Positions 18,046-27,068 of a stretch of 64,000 bases of DNA are shown here, piece after piece. Position 1 is the first letter of the stretch, and each line of letters opens with the position of its first letter. Position numbers and translations under genes: made by a program. The stretch comes from Fodinibius sp036381435. Lineage in GTDB: Bacteria > Bacteroidota > Rhodothermia > Balneolales > Balneolaceae. The notes under the pieces are model-generated. The model saw only the letters and a list, made by a program, of their open reading frames with translations, searched no databases and was not told where the DNA came from. The stretch covers positions 32,560-96,559 of the forward strand of contig DASVCW010000042.1 of the NCBI GenBank assembly GCA_036381435.1, in the 5' to 3' direction.

Positions 18046-19428
18046 ATGAAGTCAATTCACTTTAAAAGTTTTTTTATTACCGTATTAACGGTTTTTGGTA
18101 TTGTTGCCTGCCAGTCTTCACAAAACCTAACGCAGCCTGAGGCTAAAAGTACTGTTTCGGCATTATCACCCTTAGCCGTAATGTTCGATACATCAACCGT
18201 TTTTTCATCAAACATTACGGGTTTTGCGCTTTACGATCCTGTGGAAGATTCTATGATTTACGCGCAGCATGAAGCAAACTATTTTACGCCCGCTTCTAAT
18301 ACCAAACTCTTTACTTTTTATACCGGTCTTAAAGTATTGCCGGATTCTCTGCCTGCTTTAGAATATATAATTCGCGGTGATTCACTGATCATTTGGGGAA
18401 CGGGTGACCCGTCTTTTCTTCATCCCGAGTTTGGCGTTGATACCATTTATGATTTCTTAAAAAACAGTAACCGGGAAATTTATTATTCTGATGCACATTT
18501 TAATGACAAGCGATTAGGCCCCGGCTGGGCGTGGGATGACTATAACTACTATTATTCTGCAGAGAAATCACCTTTCCCGATGTATGGAAATATGGTGCAT
18601 TTTGAGGTGCAGGAGGTGGAGATACAGGAGTTAGCGAAAACGGATGAGGAATTTGCTATATCTCCCGGCTATTTTCGATCGTATATTAGTGAAATGCCTG
18701 AAGCAGACGGACCGCTTTTATACCGTGATGTTGACGAAAATAGCTTTGAGTACAAGCCCGAAGCAGATACCATCACTTATACCATCGCCAAACCCTACCA
18801 CTATACTCCCGAATTAATAGTTAATCTGCTGGCAGATACGCTTAATAAACCGGTTCGGTATATAGAAATGGAAAAGCCCGATTCGGCCAGGATGCTATAC
18901 AGTATTCCGTCTGATACCGCTTATAAACGAATGTTGCAGCCAAGCGATAACTTCATTGCTGAACAGTTGCTTTATGTTGCCGCTTCCCAGCTCGACATGC
19001 CCCTTCAAACCAGTCGCGTTATTGAATACATGAAAAAAAACTACCTGGCTGATTTGCCCGATGAGCCACAGTGGGCAGATGGTTCCGGTTTGTCGCGCTA
19101 TAATTTATTTACGCCGCGCTCCATGATTCGTTTATTGGAAAAAATAAGCGCAGAATTTACTTATGATGAAAACCTCTTTGCCTTGTTGCCTGCCGGCGGT
19201 GAATCAGGAACTATCAGCAATTTATATGCTAACCGTGATGGCGGGTCTCCCTACGTTTTTGCTAAGACCGGCACCCTTAGTAATAATCATTGTCTGACGG
19301 GATTTTTAATAACCAAAACCGGACGAACGTTGTTATTTAGCTTTATGAATAACCATTACGTTACCCCTACATCCGTTGTACAAGATGAAATGGAGAAAAT
19401 TCTCTGGTATATTCATGAGAATTTTTAG
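18046..19428 (+). CDS. dacB: D-alanyl-D-alanine carboxypeptidase, PBP4 type (peptidase S13)
   Basis: A 460-residue penicillin-binding protein of the class C/PBP4 family, with a lipoprotein-like signal peptide (GIVAC, Cys22). Active-site motifs are S84-N-T-K87 (SxxK), S300-D-N302 (SxN) and K407-T-G409. WADGSGLSRYN (343-353) is a further S13 landmark. These enzymes remove the terminal D-Ala of stem peptides or cut DD-crosslinks. It is shorter in the inserted domain than Escherichia coli PBP4. It sits among other peptidoglycan- and peptide-active genes, so a role in releasing importable cell-wall peptides is possible in addition to wall maturation. It shares the 17973-18045 divergent promoter region with the deacylase-like gene. 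Confidence 0.88.
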   Translation: MKSIHFKSFFITVLTVFGIVACQSSQNLTQPEAKSTVSALSPLAVMFDTSTVFSSNITGFALYDPVEDSMIYAQHEANYFTPASNTKLFTFYTGLKVLPDSLPALEYIIRGDSLIIWGTGDPSFLHPEFGVDTIYDFLKNSNREIYYSDAHFNDKRLGPGWAWDDYNYYYSAEKSPFPMYGNMVHFEVQEVEIQELAKTDEEFAISPGYFRSYISEMPEADGPLLYRDVDENSFEYKPEADTITYTIAKPYHYTPELIVNLLADTLNKPVRYIEMEKPDSARMLYSIPSDTAYKRMLQPSDNFIAEQLLYVAASQLDMPLQTSRVIEYMKKNYLADLPDEPQWADGSGLSRYNLFTPRSMIRLLEKISAEFTYDENLFALLPAGGESGTISNLYANRDGGSPYVFAKTGTLSNNHCLTGFLITKTGRTLLFSFMNNHYVTPTSVVQDEMEKILWYIHENF

Positions 19429-19440
19429 AGGATGGAAATG

Positions 19441-19463
19441 TAGGTCGGGTTGCTAACCCGATA
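19441..19463. repeat. TAGGTCGGGT hairpin repeat, copy 1
   Basis: TAGGTCGGGTTGCTAACCCGATA forms a CGGGTT/AACCCG hairpin (the first 10 bases are identical to those at 46681). It lies 13 bases after the dacB stop codon. Confidence 0.6.
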
Positions 19464-19535
19464 AGTAGAATTGTGAATTAAGCAGTAAAGCTGTAATGGC
19501 AGGATTACAGATATTTAAATACAAGCCTTTTTAAT

Positions 19536-19608
19536 CCCCCCTTGCCATAGGCATCCCTTCGGGGAAATCCCCCTTCTCTCCTGAAGGGATGCCTACGGCG
19601 CAAGGGGA
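19536..19608. repeat. long imperfect palindrome
   Basis: The left arm CCCCTTGCCATAGGCATCCC (19538-19557) is matched by the reverse complement of the right arm, which reads GGGATGCCTACGGCGCAAGG (19587-19606 region). Together they make an approximately 23-bp stem with one bulge. A decayed relative (TTTTGCCGTAAGGTATTCC) lies at about 41537-41583. Confidence 0.6.
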
Positions 19609-19872
19609 CTTTTCTTGCTCGTCTAAAATTTATGAACCCGAAAGCGGTTTTCCAGCAATTTTTAAAAATCAATACTTGTAAACCAGTTTTAATTATACTC
19701 AGGTTAATTTCTCCTTGGAGAAGGGTATACAGACCGGGGGGATTGATAGGCTTGCTTTCCGGTATTCGGCAAATAGCTCTCTGTTACCCGAATCATATTA
19801 AGATCGTCTTTCTCGTCCCAAGTCCTTTCTCTCTTCGCTCATCTGATGGAAAAGACCAGCCGTCGGATGAGA
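19609..19872. other. intergenic stretch without a supported gene
   Basis: The space between dacB and the trypsin-like gene (19429-19872) totals 444 bases. Besides the two repeats listed separately, it contains a foldable segment near 19840-19871 (CTCATCTGATGG with GTCGGATGAGAC). An 84-codon open frame at 19632-19886 has no recognisable family pattern and runs through repeat-like sequence, so I do not call it. Confidence 0.5.
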
Positions 19873-20922
19873 CTAATACTCAGTAGAAATAATACGGTTC
19901 ACATCTATCCCTAATCGTGCCAGTTTTTCTTCGTGTTTTTGCAAAAATTCAATCACTATTGTTACAGGAATAGCCTGTGTAATGCCGTAAACGATATCTG
20001 CTTTTTGCTGCACAAATATTTCGTCTGCATAAGGTTCAAAAGGCTGGTATAAATCAACCGTTAAGGGATTTGGTACAAGTTGCATTTCTCTTTTGGCAGA
20101 GGTTGAATTTGCTACTCCCACCCATTCAAAAGATCTATAATTATCCCGGCTTGCAATGATCACTCCACCACTGATACCGTGATTAAATAAAGCATCAGTT
20201 AAAAATGCACCGTAACTATTTCGGTTAGCATCACTCACAATACCATCCGTAACCATGGGAAAGCCTTCAGGATATCCCATCACCATTACATAAGATCCCA
20301 AACGTAAATCTTTGGGATCTCCGATTTCGATAGACAAAGGAGGTGCGTAAAAATCTTCATTTTCACTCAGGCTTACTGTTAATAAGGTTAAATCCTGCAA
20401 ATCATCCCTGGCAATAATTTCAAAACTTCTAAAACGATGAAGATCAAAAATTAAATTTGACTGATGCTTCTTGATGGAAATAGAACTTATAACAGAGTTC
20501 TCAGTTACCGAGCCATCATTTACATAGCTGATTAGCGTATCGGGGAAACTGATCACATGGGCACAGCTAAGAAAGGCAACGTGGTTATTACCGCGGCCAA
20601 TGATGAAAGCGGTACCGGCAGTGCTTCTGTGATAAGTTACATTGCGGGATGCGAGTTTTTGAATATCAACATAATCAAGTTGTTCTGCCCTTAAGTATAA
20701 ACCATCGAAATAATAGGCTTGATAAATGGCAGTAGCCGAAATTCGTTTTACCGAATGTTGAATTTGTTCAAGCTGGCCTGAAATATTACGGTTTGGGTGA
20801 GCTGAAGTATAATACCGTTCCTCGGCCGATGACGGCTTTTGTAGGGATTGATTAGATGATGCGCAGGCCGAAAGAAATATTGTAAGAAAGAATAAAAGGC
20901 AGTTTATGTTAGTCATAAGCAA
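19873..20922 (-). CDS. trypsin-like serine protease, predicted lipoprotein
   Basis: A 349-residue protein with a lipoprotein signal (LSAC, Cys20) and a chymotrypsin/DegP-type fold at about 98-300. The catalytic triad can be placed at H122 (FLSCAHV, the usual TAAH position), D177 (LQDLTLL) and S251 (NHGISGGVI, the GxSGG motif). The oxyanion-side motif VMGYPEG (214-220) is also typical. There is no PDZ domain, unlike DegP, so it may be a stand-alone envelope protease rather than a folding-stress protease. It closes the peptide-hydrolase-rich region. An alternative start two residues downstream is possible and makes no difference to the signal peptide. Confidence 0.78.
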   Translation of the reverse strand: MLMTNINCLLFFLTIFLSACASSNQSLQKPSSAEERYYTSAHPNRNISGQLEQIQHSVKRISATAIYQAYYFDGLYLRAEQLDYVDIQKLASRNVTYHRSTAGTAFIIGRGNNHVAFLSCAHVISFPDTLISYVNDGSVTENSVISSISIKKHQSNLIFDLHRFRSFEIIARDDLQDLTLLTVSLSENEDFYAPPLSIEIGDPKDLRLGSYVMVMGYPEGFPMVTDGIVSDANRNSYGAFLTDALFNHGISGGVIIASRDNYRSFEWVGVANSTSAKREMQLVPNPLTVDLYQPFEPYADEIFVQQKADIVYGITQAIPVTIVIEFLQKHEEKLARLGIDVNRIISTEY

Positions 20923-21240
20923 CCTGGTTTTACATTTTTATACAATATACGATCTTTCGCTTAAAAAGTTACTATAGGCATTCAGAGGAGTTAATATTTT
21001 CACTGCTGTCATTCTTGATACAGCTTTTCTTTTAGCTTAAACACCTGCCTTTATTACATTTGAAATTCCTTATCCAATAATGGCATTTCGAACGAGATTA
21101 GATATATAATCAGCTTTTCAACCACTCAACCCAATATGCAGTGCAAAAGTACTGTGAAATGATGGAATCTTTAGTCTAAAAGTGATATTCTTTGTGCTTC
21201 AAAGAGAAAACGTATTTCTCAAAAAAAATTGATCAGTTTT
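20923..21240. other. divergent intergenic region, nothing specific seen
   Basis: This 318-base AT-rich spacer separates the trypsin-like gene and the antiporter gene, which point away from each other, so promoters for both must lie here. I see no clear TAnnTTTG element, hairpin or small gene in it. Confidence 0.5.
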
Positions 21241-23397
21241 ATGGAAGTTTTTTCAGCAGCACCGCACCATGATGTTTTAGTTCTCATCATACAAATTGGA
21301 GTTTTACTTTTAGCCGCACGTGCTTTTGGTGAAATTGCCCAACGCCTCGGTCAGCCGTCGGTAGTAGGTGAACTTTTAGCGGGCATTATTTTGGGACCTT
21401 CATTACTGAGCGGCCTGTTTCCGGCATTAGGGCAATGGCTTGTACCACAAACCGCTGTGCAGGGCTATCTTTTAGAAGTAGTAAGCATGATTGGAGCTAT
21501 GTTTTTATTGCTTATTACCGGACTCGAAACCGATATTAAACTCATCAAGCGACATGCGCGTACGGCTATCGGTGTATCATTTGGGGGAATAGTGATAACC
21601 TTTTCTTCGGGATTCGTTTTAGGTCAGTTTTTACCGGACTTTTTGATCGCAGATGCCGAGAACCGCCTCGTGTTTGAGTTATTCGTGGCTGTATCCATGT
21701 CCATTTCAGCCATTCCTGTTATTGCCAAGGTGTTAATGGATATGAACCTTATGCGCCGTGATATCGGTCAAACGATCATCGCGGCCGGAATGAGTGATGA
21801 CACCACGGGCTGGATTTTATTATCAATCGTAGCCGGTTTGGCAAGCGGACAGGCAGTTACTGCAGGCAGTGTTTTATATATCGTGGGCAGTGTCGTGGCC
21901 TTTATGGTTGTCAGTTTTACTTTGGGAAGATGGATAGTAAAAAAACTGCTCGAGTACGTTCAGGATGAAGTAAAAATGCACGACCGTTTGTTAACCCTGG
22001 TAGTAGTTCTAATGTTTTTGTGGGGGGCAATAACCACGGCGCTAAATCTTGAAGCCGTATTAGGAGCATTTGTGATGGGTATTATTTTCGGCACCATGCC
22101 GCGGCTTCCTCAGGCTACTATTCATAAACTGGAAAGCATTGCACTGGGAGTTTTTGCACCTATATTTTTTGGGGTGGCAGGGCTTAAGGTGAATATTGGC
22201 AGCCTTTTAGAGCCACAGCTTTTGCTTATCACCGCTATTGTTATATTTATTGCATCGGCAGGAAAGGTAATAGGTACCTACGCCGGTGCTCGTTTAATTG
22301 GCGGTAAAGATCACTGGAATGCCCTTGGTTTTGGGGCGGGCCTTAACGCCCGGGGTGCGATGGAAATTATTATTGCCACCATCGGTCTGAGATTAGGTAT
22401 TCTGACTCAGGATATGTATTCCATTATCGTAGTGATGGCCATGGCAACTTCAATGATGGCTCCTACAGCCTTACGATGGGTGTTAGGTCATATAAAATCT
22501 GATAAAGAAGAAGAAGAACGCTTAGAACAGGAGAAACTGCAAGCCGGAAGCCTGGTGGCAGGAATTCACAGGGTTTTGATGCCGGTGAGGTGCCGCGGTA
22601 GTAAACTGACCAAAAATGCCGTTCAATCGGTTGAAGCCCAGATTCTTGAAATTTTAGGAAGCAAGAATGAACTGTCGCTGACGCTAATGACAATAGCGCG
22701 GGATGGAAACAGAGATCAATGCGTAAATTATCTGAATGAACTTTCAGGGATATTTAACCAACAAGAGATTATCACCAAAGTTGTGGAAGATGAAAAGGTT
22801 GGTGATGCCATATTGGATGAAGCAAAGAAAGATTATGATTTACTGGTTGTAGGAGCTACCGAACACCCGTCTGATAACTCTCATTTATTCAGTTCGGTAA
22901 TTGACTATATTGTAAGGGTTGCACCTTGTCCCACCATGGTTGTTAAGGCTACCGAAGCAGATGAAAGTTGGAGCCCTAACCGCATTTTGGTACCAACCAA
23001 CGGTGCGCTGCCTGCAAAAAATGCGGCCGATTTTGGGTTTGCCCTTGCCAAGTCTGACCCAAAGCGGGAAGTTTCTATTTTGAATGTGGTATTTGAGGAA
23101 GAATCATCGGCATATCATGTACGTAGAGATTTAGATGCAGATATGGAAAAATTCGGGCAGGAAATTGTTGACGAACTTAAAGCATTAGGCGAGACCATGA
23201 ATGTTAAAACCCGGGCGGCAGTTGAAAAAGGCGAAAGTTCTGAAAAGGTAATAGCCGACTTTGCCCGGAGAAATGATTTTGATCTCATCATTTTAGGAAC
23301 CAATATAAGGCCCGGCTCGAGCAGGCTTTATCTCGGCCCCAGAACTGAAAGTATTTTAGCTAATGCCCCTTGTCCGGTTATTATTTTTAATACATAG
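21241..23397 (+). CDS. CPA2-family cation:proton antiporter with two C-terminal universal-stress-protein domains
   Basis: A 718-residue membrane protein. About twelve to thirteen membrane spans fill residues 1-410 with CPA2 hallmarks: GQPSVVGELLAGIILGPS near the N-terminus, the paired residues in GMSDDTTGW and LNARGAMEI. The C-terminal half carries two UspA-like domains (about 435-570 and 583-718). The second has a nucleotide-loop-like GTNIRPGSSRLYLGPRTESI and ends in CPVIIFNT. The protein should exchange K+ or Na+ for protons across the inner membrane, with the UspA domains sensing nucleotide state or stress. An in-frame TTG lies 12 bases upstream; I prefer the ATG at 21241. The APC transporter gene begins 28 bases downstream, so the two are probably cotranscribed. 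Confidence 0.88.
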   Translation: MEVFSAAPHHDVLVLIIQIGVLLLAARAFGEIAQRLGQPSVVGELLAGIILGPSLLSGLFPALGQWLVPQTAVQGYLLEVVSMIGAMFLLLITGLETDIKLIKRHARTAIGVSFGGIVITFSSGFVLGQFLPDFLIADAENRLVFELFVAVSMSISAIPVIAKVLMDMNLMRRDIGQTIIAAGMSDDTTGWILLSIVAGLASGQAVTAGSVLYIVGSVVAFMVVSFTLGRWIVKKLLEYVQDEVKMHDRLLTLVVVLMFLWGAITTALNLEAVLGAFVMGIIFGTMPRLPQATIHKLESIALGVFAPIFFGVAGLKVNIGSLLEPQLLLITAIVIFIASAGKVIGTYAGARLIGGKDHWNALGFGAGLNARGAMEIIIATIGLRLGILTQDMYSIIVVMAMATSMMAPTALRWVLGHIKSDKEEEERLEQEKLQAGSLVAGIHRVLMPVRCRGSKLTKNAVQSVEAQILEILGSKNELSLTLMTIARDGNRDQCVNYLNELSGIFNQQEIITKVVEDEKVGDAILDEAKKDYDLLVVGATEHPSDNSHLFSSVIDYIVRVAPCPTMVVKATEADESWSPNRILVPTNGALPAKNAADFGFALAKSDPKREVSILNVVFEEESSAYHVRRDLDADMEKFGQEIVDELKALGETMNVKTRAAVEKGESSEKVIADFARRNDFDLIILGTNIRPGSSRLYLGPRTESILANAPCPVIIFNT

Positions 23398-23425
23398 ATA
23401 AAACTTCCATTTAAACAGGCTTTTT

Positions 23426-25567
23426 GTGGCAAAACAAAAAAGTTCACAGCGCTTAAAGAAAGAATTAAAATTATTTGATGTATATGCTATTGCTACCGGA
23501 GCTATGTTCAGCTCAGGCTTTTTCCTGCTTCCGGGTCTGGCAGCGGCACAAACAGGCCCTTCGGTCTTTTTAGCGTATCTTTTATCAGGTATTGTTGTTT
23601 TACCCACCATGTTTAGTGTGGCAGAACTAGCTCCCGCCTTACCAAGGGCCGGCGGCACTTATTATATTATTGACCGGGCTCTTGGGCCTTTAGTCGGTAC
23701 TGTAGGCGGATATGGTTCATGGCTGGCGCTCATTTTAAAAAGTGCCTTTGCCTTAATAGGGATGGGGGCTTATCTGGCGATTTTCTGGGAAGTTAATATC
23801 ACTGCAGTAGCAGTAATCCTTACTATTTCTTTTGGAATTATTAACATTATCGGAGCCAAAGAAACAGCCATTTTTCAGCGCATATTGGTCTCAGCTATTG
23901 TAGTAGTTATGGCTTTTTATATTGTGCAAGGGATATCAGAGTTATTTTCGCTGGGGCTTTTAGATTTATCGAGTGAACGTTTTACTCCTTTTTTAGAGAA
24001 TGGATTTAGGGGTTTATTTGCTACGGTAGGTATGGTGTTTGTTTCTTATGCAGGGCTTACAAAAGTGGCGAGTGTCGCGGAAGAAGTTGAAAACCCGGAT
24101 CGTAATATTCCGCTTGGCATGTTCTTATCAATCGGCACGGCTATTACAGTTTATACAGTGGGCGTTTTTATTATGGTCGTTTTTTTGGAGCCTTCCGCTT
24201 TCCGTGCGGATTTAACCCCGGTTGCTACTGCCGGTCAGCAATTTTTAGATTTTCTACCGGGACCAGGAGGTTTGATATTGGTAACTATCGCTGCCGTATC
24301 GGCCTTTGCTTCAACCGGTAATGCCGGTATCCTCTCTGCATCCCGCTATCCTTTTGCTATGGCTCGTGATAAACTGATCGCAAGTAAATTTGGCAATATT
24401 GGAAAACGCGGTACGCCTACTTTTTCTATTGTGTCCACCGTTTTGATCATGGTTTTTATCTTACTCGTATTTAATGTTGTAGAAGTGGCTAAATTAGCCA
24501 GTGCCTTTCAGTTACTGCTATTTTTTCTTTTGAATTTAGCTGTTATTGTAATGCGCGAAAGCCGTATCGAGGGATATGACCCTAAATTTAAATCGCCATT
24601 GTATCCCTGGATGCCTATCGCAGGCATGGTTTTTTCAGCCTACCTGATTATTGAAATTGGTTTTCTGTCTATATTTTTTACTTTGATAGTATCGGTATTT
24701 GCGGTGGGGTGGTACTATTATTACGCCTATGATAAAATTGATCGTGAGGGAGCTATTTTTCATATCCATGCACGTCTTGGAAAGAGAAAGGATTATGGTT
24801 TAGAGCGAGAGATGCGGGGAATATTACGTGAAAAAGGTTTGCGGGAAGAAGACCCTTACGAAAAGGTGATGAGCCGTGCTTTTGTAATTGATGAGGAGGA
24901 TCCGGGTATGAGCTATAAGACACTCATTAAAAAAGCTTCGGAAAGATTTGCTGAGCGTTATCGTATGGATGCCGACGAACTATTTAGTCTTTTTTGGGAA
25001 AATCAGGAATCAGGTACTATCCCATTCGGGCAAGGCATAGCACTTAATCACATTCGACTTAAGGGTGATGTGTTGTCTGAAATTGTACTAGTGCGTATTC
25101 CCGAAAATATTTCACTAAGTCCGGAGGGCCATGAAGCGTTGAGTGAAAGCAAACAAAAAGGGATAAAAACACTGCGGGCTATTATATTTTTGGTTAGTTC
25201 TTCTGAAAATGCAGGGCAACATCTTCGTATATTATCGCATCTTGCCGAGGTAGTAGACAGCAGTTATTTTCTTGAAAGATGGAAGGATGCCACAAACGAA
25301 AGCGAATTGCGCGAAATCATGCTGCGTGATGAGCGCTTCATAAACATCACCATTTCAGATGAAAATGAAACCAGCAGAATCATCGGTAAGCAGATCAAAG
25401 AAATCAACTTGCCGGGTGAAAGTCTGGTAGCTATTATAAAAAGAGACGGCAAAATTAATATTCCTCATGGCGATACGGTTATAAAAAATGGGGATGAACT
25501 CTCGATAATAGGCAATAAGAAAGATATTGCTGAGATAAAAGAAATGGCGAGGAAAAGGGAAAGTTAG
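23426..25567 (+). CDS. APC-family amino-acid transporter fused to a PTS EIIA-like domain and an RCK_C/TrkA-C domain
   Basis: A 713-residue three-part protein starting with GTG. Residues 15-435 form a 12-span APC permease (TGAMFSSGFFLLPGLAAA, PRAGGTYYIIDRALG, EEVENPDRNIPLG). Residues about 483-634 look like a PTS EIIA type-2 domain: the phosphohistidine motif GxALPHxR appears as G537-I-A-L-N-H542-I-R, and the second conserved histidine is H599 (GQHLRILSHLAEVV). Residues about 640-708 form an RCK_C/TrkA-C ligand-binding domain (INLPGESLVAIIKRDG, IKNGDELSIIGNKKDI). The fusion suggests that transport is gated by PTS phosphorylation and a small ligand. HPr and enzyme I genes lie 13 kb away. The downstream neighbour is convergent, separated by a palindrome. 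Confidence 0.85.
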   Translation: MAKQKSSQRLKKELKLFDVYAIATGAMFSSGFFLLPGLAAAQTGPSVFLAYLLSGIVVLPTMFSVAELAPALPRAGGTYYIIDRALGPLVGTVGGYGSWLALILKSAFALIGMGAYLAIFWEVNITAVAVILTISFGIINIIGAKETAIFQRILVSAIVVVMAFYIVQGISELFSLGLLDLSSERFTPFLENGFRGLFATVGMVFVSYAGLTKVASVAEEVENPDRNIPLGMFLSIGTAITVYTVGVFIMVVFLEPSAFRADLTPVATAGQQFLDFLPGPGGLILVTIAAVSAFASTGNAGILSASRYPFAMARDKLIASKFGNIGKRGTPTFSIVSTVLIMVFILLVFNVVEVAKLASAFQLLLFFLLNLAVIVMRESRIEGYDPKFKSPLYPWMPIAGMVFSAYLIIEIGFLSIFFTLIVSVFAVGWYYYYAYDKIDREGAIFHIHARLGKRKDYGLEREMRGILREKGLREEDPYEKVMSRAFVIDEEDPGMSYKTLIKKASERFAERYRMDADELFSLFWENQESGTIPFGQGIALNHIRLKGDVLSEIVLVRIPENISLSPEGHEALSESKQKGIKTLRAIIFLVSSSENAGQHLRILSHLAEVVDSSYFLERWKDATNESELREIMLRDERFINITISDENETSRIIGKQIKEINLPGESLVAIIKRDGKINIPHGDTVIKNGDELSIIGNKKDIAEIKEMARKRES

Positions 25568-25570
25568 GTA

Positions 25571-25633
25571 TAGGGGATAAGGTATAAGGAAATAGGCTGC
25601 ACCTTATACCTTTATACCGCTATACCTTATACC
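25571..25633. repeat. palindrome between convergent genes
   Basis: GGGGATAAGGTATAAGG (about 25573-25589) is inverted in CCTTATACC (25602-25611) and again in CTATACCTTATACC (25620-25633). It begins 4 bases after the transporter stop and ends 6 bases before the stop of the opposing gene. It may act as a bidirectional terminator. Confidence 0.6.
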
Positions 25634-25638
25634 AGCCT

Positions 25639-26643
25639 TTATTGAGTAGAAAGTCTTGGATTTCCTAAAGTCCCTGTTACTTCTAAAACAATTCCTGTCG
25701 AATCAGATGGTAAAGAGATCGAAAGAAGTTGTTCCACATTTTGCAAAACTCTCTCAAAGGCTGTTGACAATTCGCTTATCTTAATTTCCATGTTGTTTAA
25801 TTCGGAACTTCCAATCGGCTTATTCAAATTAATGAAGCCCTTAGCCAAAAATTGTGCCAGTTCAGATTGAAGTCTTGTCTTTACATGTAGGGTATCTTTT
25901 TGAGATACCGGCTCAGAATAAAACCTGAGAGATTGAAAGGGGATTGCATCACTCTGATAACCAAAGCCCTGAATGAAAAAACGGTAGGTATTTTGGAAGG
26001 ATTCCGAGGGTCTCCAGATTAAAGAGTCTGTAGAAAATTGATGAATTGCTCCTTTCCAGTAACTGTTTTTTCCTTCAGAAATCATGCCCGAATAGCTAAA
26101 ATTTCGGGCAACAATTCCCGAGATGAGCGTCTCGGGAAACCGGAGCGTTAACCGAGAACTGTGAGCTTTAACAGAATGATCGATGGCTAAGGCTGTATCT
26201 TTAGCCATAGCAAGGATAGCATCCAGCGCATTGCCCTGATACAAGATTTGAAGAGTATCCATTTTTACTTCATAAAGGCTCTGTTGATTAAGGTATGAAG
26301 GCTGCCGAAGGGTAATATTTGCCTGATCTAAATGATCAAGCCCATAGGCGAGTCCGCCGAAATAGATATTCAGAAAATCAATATAGCCAATATCGAAGAT
26401 TAATTGTTGCGCTCGTTGAATATGATCTTTAAAAATGACGGTTAAATCACTGAAAGATATTTTTCCGGAAAAGGGGGCCACTTCAACCGAAGAATATTGA
26501 ACGGAAATGGAATCTGATTTCGCCGTTTGTTCCTGAATCGTTTTATCAATTTGTCGTTCAGCTTCGGAGGCGGCGAAGAAATGATAACCCAAGAGCGCAA
26601 CAAGGAGCAGGATTAAGCCTATAAAAAAGTATTTTTTCTTCAT
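25639..26643 (-). CDS. membrane-anchored AsmA/DUF748-like protein of unknown function
   Basis: A 334-residue protein with one N-terminal membrane anchor (about 4-25, FFIGLILLLVALLGYHFF) and a long extracytoplasmic region rich in beta strands. The pattern SISVQYSSVEVAPFSGKISFSDLTVIF and the ending VLEVTGTLGNPRL resemble AsmA/TamB-related and DUF748 proteins, which sit in the periplasm and are linked to lipid or outer-membrane traffic. No catalytic motif is visible. I do not recognise the family with certainty, and the assignment rests on general style only. Confidence 0.55.
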   Translation of the reverse strand: MKKKYFFIGLILLLVALLGYHFFAASEAERQIDKTIQEQTAKSDSISVQYSSVEVAPFSGKISFSDLTVIFKDHIQRAQQLIFDIGYIDFLNIYFGGLAYGLDHLDQANITLRQPSYLNQQSLYEVKMDTLQILYQGNALDAILAMAKDTALAIDHSVKAHSSRLTLRFPETLISGIVARNFSYSGMISEGKNSYWKGAIHQFSTDSLIWRPSESFQNTYRFFIQGFGYQSDAIPFQSLRFYSEPVSQKDTLHVKTRLQSELAQFLAKGFINLNKPIGSSELNNMEIKISELSTAFERVLQNVEQLLSISLPSDSTGIVLEVTGTLGNPRLSTQ

Positions 26644-26687
26644 GGTTTTAAGCTTTCAGCAGTCAGCTATCAGCAGGGTCAGTTTTT

Positions 26688-26770
26688 AGCCGCGGATTTG
26701 CACGGATTTAAACGGATCGGGTTAAGGCTTTTTTATTATCTGTACCAATCTGCATTAATCTGTGGATTTA
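26688..26770. repeat. GGATTTGCACGGATT-type palindromic repeat, copy 1
   Basis: The left arm GCGGATTTGCACGGATTTAAA and the right arm CAATCTGCATTAATCTGTGGA are imperfect inverted repeats. Related copies occur at 27360, 53308, 54240 and 55148. It lies between the AsmA-like gene and the broken toxin gene. A segment like the 38216 repeat (CAGCAGTCAGCTATCAGC) precedes it at 26657. Confidence 0.7.
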
Positions 26771-26787
26771 TCGCAATTAACAAGAGA

Positions 26788-27068
26788 TTAACTTTGCTGC
26801 CGATTGTCTAAAATAGTGTGAACTCTTATAATGTCGTTATCCATTTCATACAGAACTGTTTGATGTTTACTAATAACAGCTTTTCTTAACTTAGTATCTT
26901 TTAAAGATGATGGATATAATTTTGGAAAGCGAACAACTATTTTCTCAAATTCTTTAAGCTTTTTTAGAAAATTATTCACTCCTTTTCATTCCATTCATCA
27001 AGAATATAGCCTTTAATAGATTGTATTTTTTTCGATGACTCAATTGACCAAATTACACGATATTTCAT
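26788..27068 (-). pseudogene. ParE/RelE-type toxin, interrupted by a frameshift
   Basis: The gene starts at an ATG (27066-27068) whose A is shared with the TAA of the upstream antitoxin (TAATG). The first 30 codons read MKYRVIWSIESSKKIQ and end ILDEWNEKE followed by TGA. Stepping back one base at that point continues directly into VNNFLKKLKEFEKIVVRFPK and on to RVHTILDNRQQS, together giving the usual length of about 93 residues and the ParE pattern (W..I..YI...W....F...L.....I..P...P, ending DNRQ). So one base has been lost, or a programmed -1 shift is needed. The visible arrangement would not make toxin without it. Homologues act as mRNA interferases or gyrase poisons. Confidence 0.8.

Noticed and set aside
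19632..19886. 84-codon plus-strand open frame in the spacer after dacB
   Set aside because: It shows no family pattern, runs across repeat-like sequence and overlaps the end of the convergent trypsin-like gene.
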